Assembly (NCBI RefSeq): GCF_008040165.1
Contig: NZ_VRUR01000002.1
Coordinates: 682,001-746,000, forward strand
Length of the DNA: 64,000 nucleotides
Direction of reading: 5' to 3'
Origin: Flagellimonas hymeniacidonis
GTDB taxonomy: Bacteria; Bacteroidota; Bacteroidia; Flavobacteriales; Flavobacteriaceae
This document shows positions 25,186 to 33,650 of the stretch, one piece after another; the first letter of the stretch is position 1; every line of letters starts with the position of its first letter. Made by a program: the position numbers and the translations under genes. Below the pieces are notes generated by a model. That model worked only from the letters and a program-made list of their open reading frames with translations, did no database searches and had not been told where the DNA came from.

Positions 25186-25763
25186 CTGCTTCCGGGGTTT
25201 CTGGTTTTAATGTTATTGTTGCAAAGCGTTACAATTTCCGTTATTCTTTTTTGTCTCGTTTCTTCTCTTTTTGCTTGATTCAACCAGTATAGATAGCTTT
25301 TTCGCTGTCCACGCGTAAAATTTTGGAAGTTTTCAAAGGCTGTCGGATTTTTATCAAAAGAAGCTTTTAAATCCTCAGGAACTATTTCGTTTTCCACATC
25401 ATCCAAAGCGCTCCAAGAACCATTTTTTTTGGCTATTTCGATAACTTTAAGTCCACTTTCATGCATTAAATCAGAAGCTATTAATTCTTCCAAATGATTT
25501 TTGTTTACCCTACTCCAGACACTTTTGGGTTTTCTTGGACAGAAATACTGTCTGCGCTTACCATCACCTAAACTTTTCACCGTGCTGTCTATCCAGCCGT
25601 AACAGAGGGCTACTCTTACCGCTTCTTCCCAACGCATACTTGGCATCTCATGTTCAATCTTGTACATGATTACATGTATACCGCTTGAGGCTTGATGGTT
25701 TTCATGTAACCAAACCCGCCATTCTTTATCGTTTTTAAAGTATATCTCTATGGCTTCCTTCAT
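25182..25763 (-). CDS. YdeI/OmpD-associated family protein
   Basis: The protein has 193 residues and matches the YdeI (OmpD-associated) family: EWRVWLHENHQASSGIHVIM, WEEAVRVALCYGWIDSTVKS, RRQYFCPRKPKSVWSRVNK, then a helical tail with FTRGQRKSYLYWLNQAKREE. It is cytoplasmic and its biochemical role is unclear; some relatives protect against bacteriocins or peptides. Its position inside a catabolic cluster, overlapping an amidohydrolase gene, is conspicuous. Confidence 0.9.
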   Translation of the reverse strand: MKEAIEIYFKNDKEWRVWLHENHQASSGIHVIMYKIEHEMPSMRWEEAVRVALCYGWIDSTVKSLGDGKRRQYFCPRKPKSVWSRVNKNHLEELIASDLMHESGLKVIEIAKKNGSWSALDDVENEIVPEDLKASFDKNPTAFENFQNFTRGQRKSYLYWLNQAKREETRQKRITEIVTLCNNNIKTRNPGSR

Positions 25764-25766
25764 GCC

Positions 25767-26810
25767 CTAGTTAAAGGAATTGATAATAGTCATTCCTTTG
25801 TTTGTAAACTGATTCATCTCGGTTAAAACCTTAGCTGCTTGTGCTAAAGGGATTGTTTGCTCTACTAACTTTTGAGGTTTTAATTTCCCTTCTTTGATCA
25901 GTGCCATCATTTCTGGGTATTTGTGCGCTTGCATTCCATGGCTTCCAATAATTTCAAGTTCATTGGCAAGTACTTTATCCATAGGTATTTTTGGATATTG
26001 GTGGTGGCCGGTCATTAATCCCACCTGAATGTGTTTTCCTCGTTTTCTAAGACTACCTATTGAATTTTGACAGGTGATTCCGCTACCTAAGGCATCTAAA
26101 GATACGTTAACCCCGCCATTTGTTAGTGAAAGTATTTCTTCAATAACGTTAGATGATATAGAAGCATTTATGGTTTTTAAAGCACCTAATTTTCTAGCTA
26201 GTTTTAAAGTATCTTCATTGATATCTATAGCAATGGCCTTTGCACCAAAGGCTTTGGCTATCATAATGGCAGAAAGTCCTACGCCGCCACAGCCATGAAT
26301 TGCGATGGATTGCCCTTCAGTTATTTTCCCTTGGGCCACTACAGCTCTATATGCTGTAATAAAACGACACCCCAGTGAAGCAGCAGTTATGTCATCAATT
26401 TCTTCTGGAAGCCTAACTAAATTAGTGTCCGCTTGATCTATACGAACATACTCTGCAAAAGAACCCCAATGTGTAAAACCTGGTTGTGATTGGCGATCAC
26501 AGACTTGATGGTTACCTGAATTGCACTGTTCACATGAACCACAACCACAAACAAAGGGAACTGTTACTCTATCCCCAATGTTGAAGTTTTTTACATCTTT
26601 ACCAAGAGCGGCAATGATACCTGAAAGTTCATGGCCAGGAACATGCGGCAAAATAATATCAGGGTCGTGTCCCATCCATCCATGCCAATCGCTACGGCAA
26701 ATCCCCGTTGCGGCTGTTTTTAGTATAACACTATGATTTAAAGGAGTAGGGTCTTCAACATTTTTAAGTCCCAAATTCCCTTGAAAAGTTTCATAAACCA
26801 ATGCCTTCAT
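25767..26810 (-). CDS. Zinc-dependent alcohol dehydrogenase
   Basis: The protein has 347 residues of the medium-chain MDR type. Catalytic zinc ligands are C38 (GICRSDWHG) and H60 with E61 (PGHE); structural zinc ligands are C90, C93, C96 and C104. The cofactor-binding loop is GCGGVG at about 173-178. It oxidises alcohols or reduces aldehydes with NAD(P). The gene begins 2 bp after the nitrilase gene, suggesting one substrate passes through both. Confidence 0.93.
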   Translation of the reverse strand: MKALVYETFQGNLGLKNVEDPTPLNHSVILKTAATGICRSDWHGWMGHDPDIILPHVPGHELSGIIAALGKDVKNFNIGDRVTVPFVCGCGSCEQCNSGNHQVCDRQSQPGFTHWGSFAEYVRIDQADTNLVRLPEEIDDITAASLGCRFITAYRAVVAQGKITEGQSIAIHGCGGVGLSAIMIAKAFGAKAIAIDINEDTLKLARKLGALKTINASISSNVIEEILSLTNGGVNVSLDALGSGITCQNSIGSLRKRGKHIQVGLMTGHHQYPKIPMDKVLANELEIIGSHGMQAHKYPEMMALIKEGKLKPQKLVEQTIPLAQAAKVLTEMNQFTNKGMTIINSFN

Positions 26811-26812
26811 GA

Positions 26813-27745
26813 CTATTCCTTTCCTTTTTCTGTTATCATTTCTGGTTGTCCAGTTACGTTTAGATTAAAAATGTCATTTCTTGCATAGTGTCCAATAACA
26901 TCAAAATCTAATTTACTCACTGTTATGTCTTTAAGATTTAACTCTGCCACCAGTGCACCTGCTTTACCAAAGAGAGGTCCAGCAATAATTTTTCCTAAAG
27001 GGGACACGATAATACTTCCTCCAGGGCATATATCCTCTTTTTCATTTTCTACTAAATGTTGGTATTCAGTAGGATACATAGATTTGGTGTAGAATTGATT
27101 GCATCCCAATACAAAACACCTACCTTCTAAAGCAATGTGTTGCATGGTTGATATCCATTCCTCTCTTGAGTCAGCCGTTGGGGCAATATAGATTTCCACT
27201 CCTTTTTGGTACATGGCCATTCTTGCCATGGGCATATAGTTTTCCCAACAAATTAGGCCTCCCATTTTTCCAATCTTAGTATCAAAACTCACTAAAGATT
27301 CTCCTGAAGCTTCTGCCCAAACAATTCGTTCCGTACCTGTAGGTTTAATTTTTCGATGTACACCCAATAATCCGGTAGAAGGTGAAATGTATGCCATGGA
27401 ACAATATAGACTTCCACTGACTTTTAGTCTTTCGGTTATTCCAACTACCAGATATACATTTTGTGACTTAGAAAGTTCTTCTAAAAATTCAAGATCATCC
27501 CCATCCAAACAAACACTGTTTTCATAATACTTGGCGTACAATTGTTTTCCCTCCATAGAACGACTTCCTACGGTTGCTCCAAAAGTGAAGCCTCTTGGAT
27601 ACCCTGGGACAAAAGATTCTGGAAAGACAATTAAATTACAGCCTTGCGTCGCATGTGTTTTAGTTAAATCAGCTAGTTTTTCAAAGGTTTTCTGTTTATC
27701 AAAGAAAACAGGACTTTCCTGTATGAGCGCTACTTTTACCTTCAT
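26813..27745 (-). CDS. Nitrilase-family carbon-nitrogen hydrolase
   Basis: The protein has 310 residues with the full catalytic triad: E43 ([11 protein letters not shown]), K132 ([11 protein letters not shown]) and C166 ([11 protein letters not shown]). The motifs VFPE, RKIKPT and CWENYMP are those of true nitrilases rather than omega-amidases or ureidopropionases. It would turn a nitrile into a carboxylic acid plus ammonia. It lacks a signal peptide and is therefore cytoplasmic. It sits between the TraB-like lipoprotein and the alcohol dehydrogenase. Confidence 0.92.
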   Translation of the reverse strand: MKVKVALIQESPVFFDKQKTFEKLADLTKTHATQGCNLIVFPESFVPGYPRGFTFGATVGSRSMEGKQLYAKYYENSVCLDGDDLEFLEELSKSQNVYLVVGITERLKVSGSLYCSMAYISPSTGLLGVHRKIKPTGTERIVWAEASGESLVSFDTKIGKMGGLICWENYMPMARMAMYQKGVEIYIAPTADSREEWISTMQHIALEGRCFVLGCNQFYTKSMYPTEYQHLVENEKEDICPGGSIIVSPLGKIIAGPLFGKAGALVAELNLKDITVSKLDFDVIGHYARNDIFNLNVTGQPEMITEKGKE

Positions 27746-27792
27746 AAGTATTTGTATTAAGGTATTAAAAGTTCTATTATCTTATTTTTTGA

Positions 27793-28569
27793 TTATTCTT
27801 TTTCAATGGCCTTTAGAAAAGGTTCCATTTTTATAAGGTCGATATCATCTCTTTTTCTCAACTCCCGTATAAACCAACTCTTGTGTCCGGCACCATAGGT
27901 GATTAAAAAGCGTTTACCAGAATAGCGATGTTTTTCCAATGCTTTTTCAATATTCCAGTAATGCGCAATATTGATGTTGTCCCAGCCGCCAAGACCCAAT
28001 TCTACATTAAAAAGCTTATTGTAGACCTGCAGCGAAATATCTTGAATACTATCATAAGTGTCCGTATGTATGAAATGGGGGTCGTTTACTTTTCCGGTCG
28101 CTTTATAGACAGAATCTGAACGGTTATTGGCTTCGGTATAGGCATCCCAATCTGATGTTCTTGTGGAATCTTGACTAATGGCAAGCAGTTTTGCACTTCT
28201 TTCATCGGCCATGGGCTTTGTCCAACCAGCAGTTGGGATAATCTCAAAATCCATTTCCTTTGTCAATGGAAAAATGACATCCACATATTCTGGAAAACGC
28301 ATCACTCTTGGTTCTGAAATACTATCATCCCTTTTAAAGCCTTCAACAGCAGCTTGAAACCTATCTGGCGGAATTTCAGCTAAAATAAAATCGGGATTAA
28401 TTTCTTTAATTAACTTCCTTAAGTACGGAAGATTATAAACGCTATCGGTCAAATGTCCACTATGAATGGTACCAAGTATTAATACCTCATTTTTTAACGG
28501 TTTCTGGGCTTGTTCTTCACAACTTAGCAAAAGAAGCAATGCGATGCTGAAAGTTATAAATGTCTTCAT
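27793..28569 (-). CDS. TraB/ChaN-superfamily lipoprotein (DUF5694-like)
   Basis: The protein has 258 residues, lipidated at C17 (LLLLSC). It begins with VLILGTIHSGH, carrying the GxxH motif of the EreA/ChaN/TraB superfamily, and ends with a second conserved FLITYGAGHKSWF. DUF5694-type proteins share this layout. Some relatives bind heme or cleave peptides; here the function is open. It overlaps the arginase-like gene by 4 bp. Confidence 0.85.
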   Translation of the reverse strand: MKTFITFSIALLLLLSCEEQAQKPLKNEVLILGTIHSGHLTDSVYNLPYLRKLIKEINPDFILAEIPPDRFQAAVEGFKRDDSISEPRVMRFPEYVDVIFPLTKEMDFEIIPTAGWTKPMADERSAKLLAISQDSTRTSDWDAYTEANNRSDSVYKATGKVNDPHFIHTDTYDSIQDISLQVYNKLFNVELGLGGWDNINIAHYWNIEKALEKHRYSGKRFLITYGAGHKSWFIRELRKRDDIDLIKMEPFLKAIEKE

Positions 28570-29372
28570 TTCATCAATAAGTTTATGATTTTTTCAATGG
28601 GACGTAATTCTTCAAGGTTTGCAGTGATAGATTCCAAAACACTTGTTCCAACCACATTAAAATTTCTTTTTAATTCTGAAATGCATTCTTCTGCATCTTT
28701 TATCATTAGACCATTAGGAACTTGATAATAGGTCTTATCATAATCTGTGGGTTCCAAGCAATCAAAATCAAAATGCAAATAGAGATTCTCAATGTTTTTG
28801 GATTGCAAGGTCGAAATTAGCTCCGGAATATTCAGTTTTTTTGGGTGATAGATACTTCCACTATCCAATCTTATTTTTTCCGCATCATCAATGTCCCGCA
28901 ACCCAACATAATGAATTTGGGAGCTATTTATGGTACTAAACATTAAATTGTCCATATTGGATTCTCCTTCCCCCAAAAGTGTTCTCAATGGCATACCATG
29001 AAAATTGCAACTTGCCGAATCACATGGTTTATTGATATCTGCATGGGCATCAAACCATATAACACCCAGATTAGGGTATTGCTCATTTAAGTAGGATATG
29101 GGTACAATTTCAAGACCGCAATCTCCACCAATAGTAGCAGTGGTTCTGGGTTTTTTTGTCTCTAGAAACTGTTTGAATCGCTGCAACTGTTCATGGATGG
29201 CATCGTAATTATTTATTTGGAACTTTTGTACTCCATTTTCTCCTGCCGAAATGTGGGATAGGGGTATTTGAATAAAATCTAGATCTTTCAAATATTCCCA
29301 CACAGCGAAAGCACCTGATTCTATGTTCTTACCTAATCCAGCGCCTTGCCATTGTGGAAAGTAGATTTTCAT
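28566..29372 (-). CDS. Arginase-fold ureohydrolase-like protein
   Basis: I start it at the ATG at 29372 (268 residues, MKIYFPQWQGAGLG), because the longer in-frame ORF would run 150 bp into the M1 peptidase gene with non-homologous sequence. Metal motifs are DAHAD (D108, H110, D112) and FDFDC (D202, D204). The first ligand motif is GGDC at 82-85 instead of GGDH. So one manganese ligand is Cys rather than His. Likely reaction is hydrolysis of a guanidino or amidino compound (arginine, agmatine, formiminoglutamate). It is cytoplasmic. Confidence 0.9.
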   Translation of the reverse strand: MKIYFPQWQGAGLGKNIESGAFAVWEYLKDLDFIQIPLSHISAGENGVQKFQINNYDAIHEQLQRFKQFLETKKPRTTATIGGDCGLEIVPISYLNEQYPNLGVIWFDAHADINKPCDSASCNFHGMPLRTLLGEGESNMDNLMFSTINSSQIHYVGLRDIDDAEKIRLDSGSIYHPKKLNIPELISTLQSKNIENLYLHFDFDCLEPTDYDKTYYQVPNGLMIKDAEECISELKRNFNVVGTSVLESITANLEELRPIEKIINLLMK

Positions 29373-29385
29373 ACTAGCATTGAAA

Positions 29386-31008
29386 TTAAATTTTCTGATG
29401 CAGGATGTAAAAATTATTGTCAAAAACCAGTTCACTGCTTTGCAATGTCTCAGTTTTCCATTCTTTACTGGGAAACAGCCACTGTTCCTTACCATCCGTA
29501 AAAACCCTGATGGGCATGTCAAAATCTTCTACGGTGTCCACATAGCGGTGTGTAATGGACTTTCCTTCCAGTTTGTATTCCAATTTTGGAATCATGGTTG
29601 TTCTCAAATACTGATTGAAGAAGGCGGACAAGTCTTTTTTTGTTTTTTCGCTGATATAGTTTTCAATCTGCTCGGTGGTTACTGTTTGGTGATAGAATTC
29701 AGCATTTAACCCCCTTAGAATTTCCCGCCACAATGTATCGTCTTCAATGAGTTGCCGTAAAGTGTGCAACATATTCGCTCCTTTGTAATACATATCGCCA
29801 GAGCCTTTTTTGTTGACATTGTAAGTGCCTATGATAGGGATGTCATTTTGAATGTTGGCTCTTGTTCCTATAACGTATTCGGATGCCGCTTTGGTCCCGT
29901 AATGATAATCTAAATACAGATTTTCAGAATAGGCAGTAAACCCTTCATGAATCCACATATCCGCAACATCTTTGTATGTTATATTGTTGGCAAACCACTC
30001 ATGACCTCCTTCATGGATAATGATGAAATCAAACTTTAATCCCCAACCCGTGTTGGACAAATCCCTACCTAAATATCCATTTTGATATTGGTTTCCATAC
30101 GTGACAGAACTTTGGTGTTCCATTCCTAAATATGGAACTTCTACCAATTTAAAACTGTCTTCATAAAAGGGGTAGGGGCCAAACCAATGCTCAAAGGCCT
30201 TTAGCATCATTGGGGTTTGTTTAAATTGCTCTTTGGCCTTATCCAAATTATCACGTAAAACATAATAATCTACATCCAATGTGCCTTTTTCCCCTTCATA
30301 CTTCTCACCAAAGTGAACGTAGTCCCCAATGTTCACATTTACGCCGTAATTATTTATCGGATTGGATACAAACCAATCGTACAGCTTGTAACCACCAAAG
30401 TCATAAAGATATTCTTCCCTTAACCTTCCGTTAGCCACTGCTACTAAATCCTTAGGAACATCAATGGCTATGCGCATACTATCCACTTCATCGTACATAT
30501 GATCCTTGTTGGGCCACCATGCACTTGCTCCCAAACCTTGACAAGATGTAGCCACAAAAGGATTTCCGTTGTTGTCCTTTTCCCACGAGAAGCCTCCGTC
30601 CCATGGTGCTCTTTTTGCCTTTCTTGGGTTTCCTGAGTATTGCACATACAATTCGTTGAACTCTCCCGGGACTTGTTTTTTCTTTAAATGGATAAAATGT
30701 GCCGGACCATAAGAAGTATAATTTAGGTCTTCATTGTCTTGCGATACGGCATCTATTTTCAGAGGTTTTTGTAAATCGATTTGAATGACATCTGACTCTT
30801 CCAAAACTTTATACCTAATGATGTTGTAACCCGCGATGGATTCATTTTCTGGTTGAACTTTGATGTTCAAATTGTAATAGTTTAGGTCCCACCAGGCGCG
30901 TTCTGGGGTAATGCTCCCCCTTAACGTATCTTGTTTAGTAAAGTTTTGGCCATTTATGTTGAAAGACAAACCTAAAGCAAGCAGAATAAGTAGCGTGTTT
31001 TGTTTCAT
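29386..31008 (-). CDS. Secreted M1-family metallopeptidase
   Basis: The protein has 540 residues with a signal peptide (SFNINGQ). The zinc site is H332, E333, H336 (HEGGHEWF) and E355 (MWIHEGFTAYSE). The exopeptidase motif appears as GMEHQ (295-299) instead of GAMEN. It is short for M1 enzymes, lacking the long C-terminal helical domain. It should remove N-terminal amino acids from peptides in the periplasm or outside. It starts 17 bp after the M28 peptidase gene. Confidence 0.93.
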   Translation of the reverse strand: MKQNTLLILLALGLSFNINGQNFTKQDTLRGSITPERAWWDLNYYNLNIKVQPENESIAGYNIIRYKVLEESDVIQIDLQKPLKIDAVSQDNEDLNYTSYGPAHFIHLKKKQVPGEFNELYVQYSGNPRKAKRAPWDGGFSWEKDNNGNPFVATSCQGLGASAWWPNKDHMYDEVDSMRIAIDVPKDLVAVANGRLREEYLYDFGGYKLYDWFVSNPINNYGVNVNIGDYVHFGEKYEGEKGTLDVDYYVLRDNLDKAKEQFKQTPMMLKAFEHWFGPYPFYEDSFKLVEVPYLGMEHQSSVTYGNQYQNGYLGRDLSNTGWGLKFDFIIIHEGGHEWFANNITYKDVADMWIHEGFTAYSENLYLDYHYGTKAASEYVIGTRANIQNDIPIIGTYNVNKKGSGDMYYKGANMLHTLRQLIEDDTLWREILRGLNAEFYHQTVTTEQIENYISEKTKKDLSAFFNQYLRTTMIPKLEYKLEGKSITHRYVDTVEDFDMPIRVFTDGKEQWLFPSKEWKTETLQSSELVFDNNFYILHQKI

Positions 31009-31025
31009 GAATATAGAGATATGAT

Positions 31026-32360
31026 TTATCTAAAAACCTTATTAGGAAATACTACCAAACTTTCATGACCATCCTTTCCAACAGCTGCAACACCAAAAAA
31101 GAAATTATCGATAACAATACCTTCCAGGGTGTGTTCGGTAACATCACCAACATATTTATAACTATCCCAAGTGGGTGAGGTGGTATCTCTCCAATAAATT
31201 TTATACCCTACAGCTCCATTAACCTTATTCCATTTTAGTTTGGCTGAGGGTTCTACAATGCCACCAATTTCAACTGTAGTTGGAGCAGGGGGAGCCCAAG
31301 CAATTGAAGCTAAGTTAATGGCATTAACAGCAGTCAATTTTTTAGCATATCCAAAATTTACGTGCTCCAACACATCGCCATAAGCAATTCCATTTTCCAC
31401 CCTAATATCTTGATGCTGCTGAGTATAGTTTTCATGGGCTTCCATAATTCTAACCCCTGCAAAACCAGCATCGTTAAAAGGTCTATGATGACCTCCTCTT
31501 CCAAAGCGATCTAGACGGTAGATCATCATCGGATTCATTTCTGGCATATAAGTCTTGGTAGTTTTATGGATATACCTAGCCAACTGACGAGAGATTCCAT
31601 CCACTTCACCACCATAAAATCGGCGTGCCCTTCTTTGATCTTCAGTTTCTGTTGGCGGTACGGGTTCCGAAAAAATTCTAAAATCCCTATTGCTGACAAC
31701 ACCGTCAACTCCAGTTATGTTGCCAATCATATCATTATTGATGATTCCAACAATATCCCAACCTTGCTCTTTGGCATAGGCGGCCAATCCTTTTCCTCCA
31801 AATAGGCCTTGTTCTTCTCCAGATAGCCCTACATAAATGATGCTACTTTCAAATTGATATTTGGATAACACCCTAGCAGCTTCAATGGTTCCAGCCATGC
31901 CGCTGGCATTATCATTGGCCCCAGGAGATTTTGAAGTAAAATTATTTGGATCACTCACCCTAGAATCAATATCCCCGCTCATAATAATAAAGCGGTTTGG
32001 ATATTTTGTTCCCTTTTGAACGGCAACTACATTTACTACCCAGACATCTTTTACAATACGCTGGCCGTCTCCTTTTTTTACCAAATCTTTTTGATAAAAG
32101 ACATCTAGACATCCATTACAATCAGTTGAAGTTTTTTCGAATTCGGATTTTATCCAGCGTCTGGCCGCTCCAATACCTGCTGTTTGGGAAATGGTATCGC
32201 TCAGGGTATGTCTAGTACCAAAATTGACCAATGTGGTTACATCTTCTTCAATGCGTTCAGCTGAAACGGCATTGACAATATCATACAAGCGAGTGTCCGT
32301 TTGGGCAAGAAGAGCTGAAATGCTAAACAGTGCTACTAGAAATGCGTAAAGTTTCCTCAT
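31026..32360 (-). CDS. Secreted M28-family peptidase with C-terminal FnIII domain
   Basis: The protein has 444 residues with a signal peptide (ISALLAQ). M28 motifs are SPGANDNASG (D150), GLSGEEQGLFG (E182/E183) and NNDMIG (D210). Where M28 enzymes usually have HxD, this one has MSGDIDSR (D130, D132), so the first zinc ligand is Asp instead of His. Two cysteines (C81, C84) could form a disulfide. Residues about 350-444 are a fibronectin type III-like module (KLKWNKVNGAVGYKIYW). It heads the peptidase/amidase run. Confidence 0.9.
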   Translation of the reverse strand: MRKLYAFLVALFSISALLAQTDTRLYDIVNAVSAERIEEDVTTLVNFGTRHTLSDTISQTAGIGAARRWIKSEFEKTSTDCNGCLDVFYQKDLVKKGDGQRIVKDVWVVNVVAVQKGTKYPNRFIIMSGDIDSRVSDPNNFTSKSPGANDNASGMAGTIEAARVLSKYQFESSIIYVGLSGEEQGLFGGKGLAAYAKEQGWDIVGIINNDMIGNITGVDGVVSNRDFRIFSEPVPPTETEDQRRARRFYGGEVDGISRQLARYIHKTTKTYMPEMNPMMIYRLDRFGRGGHHRPFNDAGFAGVRIMEAHENYTQQHQDIRVENGIAYGDVLEHVNFGYAKKLTAVNAINLASIAWAPPAPTTVEIGGIVEPSAKLKWNKVNGAVGYKIYWRDTTSPTWDSYKYVGDVTEHTLEGIVIDNFFFGVAAVGKDGHESLVVFPNKVFR

Positions 32361-32463
32361 TTTTAAAATTTATACTTTAATTAATCCCATGAAAGTAAGA
32401 AAAACAACCAACAAGAATTCTTAAAAATTAGAAAAGAAATTGCACGAAAATTTAAATGGAGAA

Positions 32464-33648
32464 TCATTGTAAAAAAGTAACCTTAATTATCCTGCCATTT
32501 TCCACTTCATAGATGGCGACAGCGCTAAAGTTTGCTCCGTTGGCAGTAATGAGCTCTTCATCTATTACCTTGTTACCCATTATTATTCTGTTTTTTACTT
32601 CGCAATGAAGGTCTGGGGTACTTTCAAAATAAGTGTTATAGCTTTCCTTCATTTTTTCTTGCCCTTCCATGAATAGTTCGTTAGGGTAGTCAAAAAGCTT
32701 AACATCTTTTGAATATGTATCCATGAAGGCCTCAATATCCCGAGCATTGTAGGCCTCAAGTTGTCTTTGAACTACATGTGCAGGAGATTCTTCGGCAACA
32801 AAAGCTAGGCGGTTACCTGATTTGTTTATAGCAATTCGGGTAATATTATTTATCTCTTCTTGTCCAAAAAGCATCACTGGTTCCCATTCTATTCCAGATT
32901 TGGTATCGAACTTGATAAGGGATTTTCCAACTCCGGCGATAATTATAGTATCATTTAACCAACAGATGTCTTCAGATTTTCTAAACGTATTGGTGATTTT
33001 TTTGGTAGCCCCAGAAATTGGGTTCAGCGATTTAATCTCCCACTTTTTGTTCTCTTTGCTGATATAGCTTATCAAATCCGAATTGGGAATTTTGGAAAGG
33101 CTTCGACCTACATTTTTCTGTAGCGTACGATTTGATTTATCATTGAGGTTGCTCACTACGAGATCCATTCTATCACCTACCAAAACGGTTGTAACCAAAA
33201 TATGATCGTTATACCAAACATGATAACCAACTTTTAAATCTTTGAGAATTAGCTCCGATGTTCCTGTATTAACATCATATGCATACAAGCGTTGCAATCC
33301 ATCCAAATCTAACCGAATAGCAGAAATAGCCTCTTTACCAGGAATTTTCAATGGAGAGTATTCGCTGCCTGCAGGAGTATTGGAAATCCAAGATGTTGTG
33401 CTTCCTTGCAAGATATTAAAACGCAAAATATCGGTTTGATCTGCCCTATTTGAGGAAAACAGTACCGTGTTGTCATTTAAAAATGAAGGTTGATTATCAT
33501 ACCCTTCGTTATTTGAGATATTCTTTGGGTTTGACAAAACCGGATTACCATTTGTTACCTGTAAATCAAAAAGATACACATCTGTATTTACCTGACCATT
33601 TAAGGACATACAGATAAGCAGCAAGCTTATGATTAATAATCTATTCAT
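32464..33648 (-). CDS. TolB-like propeller protein fused to a SnoaL-like domain
   Basis: The protein has 394 residues with a signal peptide (MSLNGQ). Residues about 25-270 form a beta-propeller of the TolB/WD40-PD40 type (PSFLNDNTVLFSSNRADQTD). Residues about 275-394 are a SnoaL/NTF2-like domain (VQRQLEAYNARDIEAFMD, ending GRIIKVTFLQ). The two-domain build suggests binding or sensing of a small molecule in the periplasm. It starts 2 bp after the otsBA stop codon, so it is probably co-transcribed with trehalose synthesis. Confidence 0.85.
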   Translation of the reverse strand: MNRLLIISLLLICMSLNGQVNTDVYLFDLQVTNGNPVLSNPKNISNNEGYDNQPSFLNDNTVLFSSNRADQTDILRFNILQGSTTSWISNTPAGSEYSPLKIPGKEAISAIRLDLDGLQRLYAYDVNTGTSELILKDLKVGYHVWYNDHILVTTVLVGDRMDLVVSNLNDKSNRTLQKNVGRSLSKIPNSDLISYISKENKKWEIKSLNPISGATKKITNTFRKSEDICWLNDTIIIAGVGKSLIKFDTKSGIEWEPVMLFGQEEINNITRIAINKSGNRLAFVAEESPAHVVQRQLEAYNARDIEAFMDTYSKDVKLFDYPNELFMEGQEKMKESYNTYFESTPDLHCEVKNRIIMGNKVIDEELITANGANFSAVAIYEVENGRIIKVTFLQ

Positions 33649-33650
33649 TG

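Noticed and set aside
29373..29522. N-terminal extension of the arginase-like protein
   Set aside because: The extra 50 residues overlap the M1 peptidase C-terminus and look non-homologous; the ATG at 29372 gives the family-like start.
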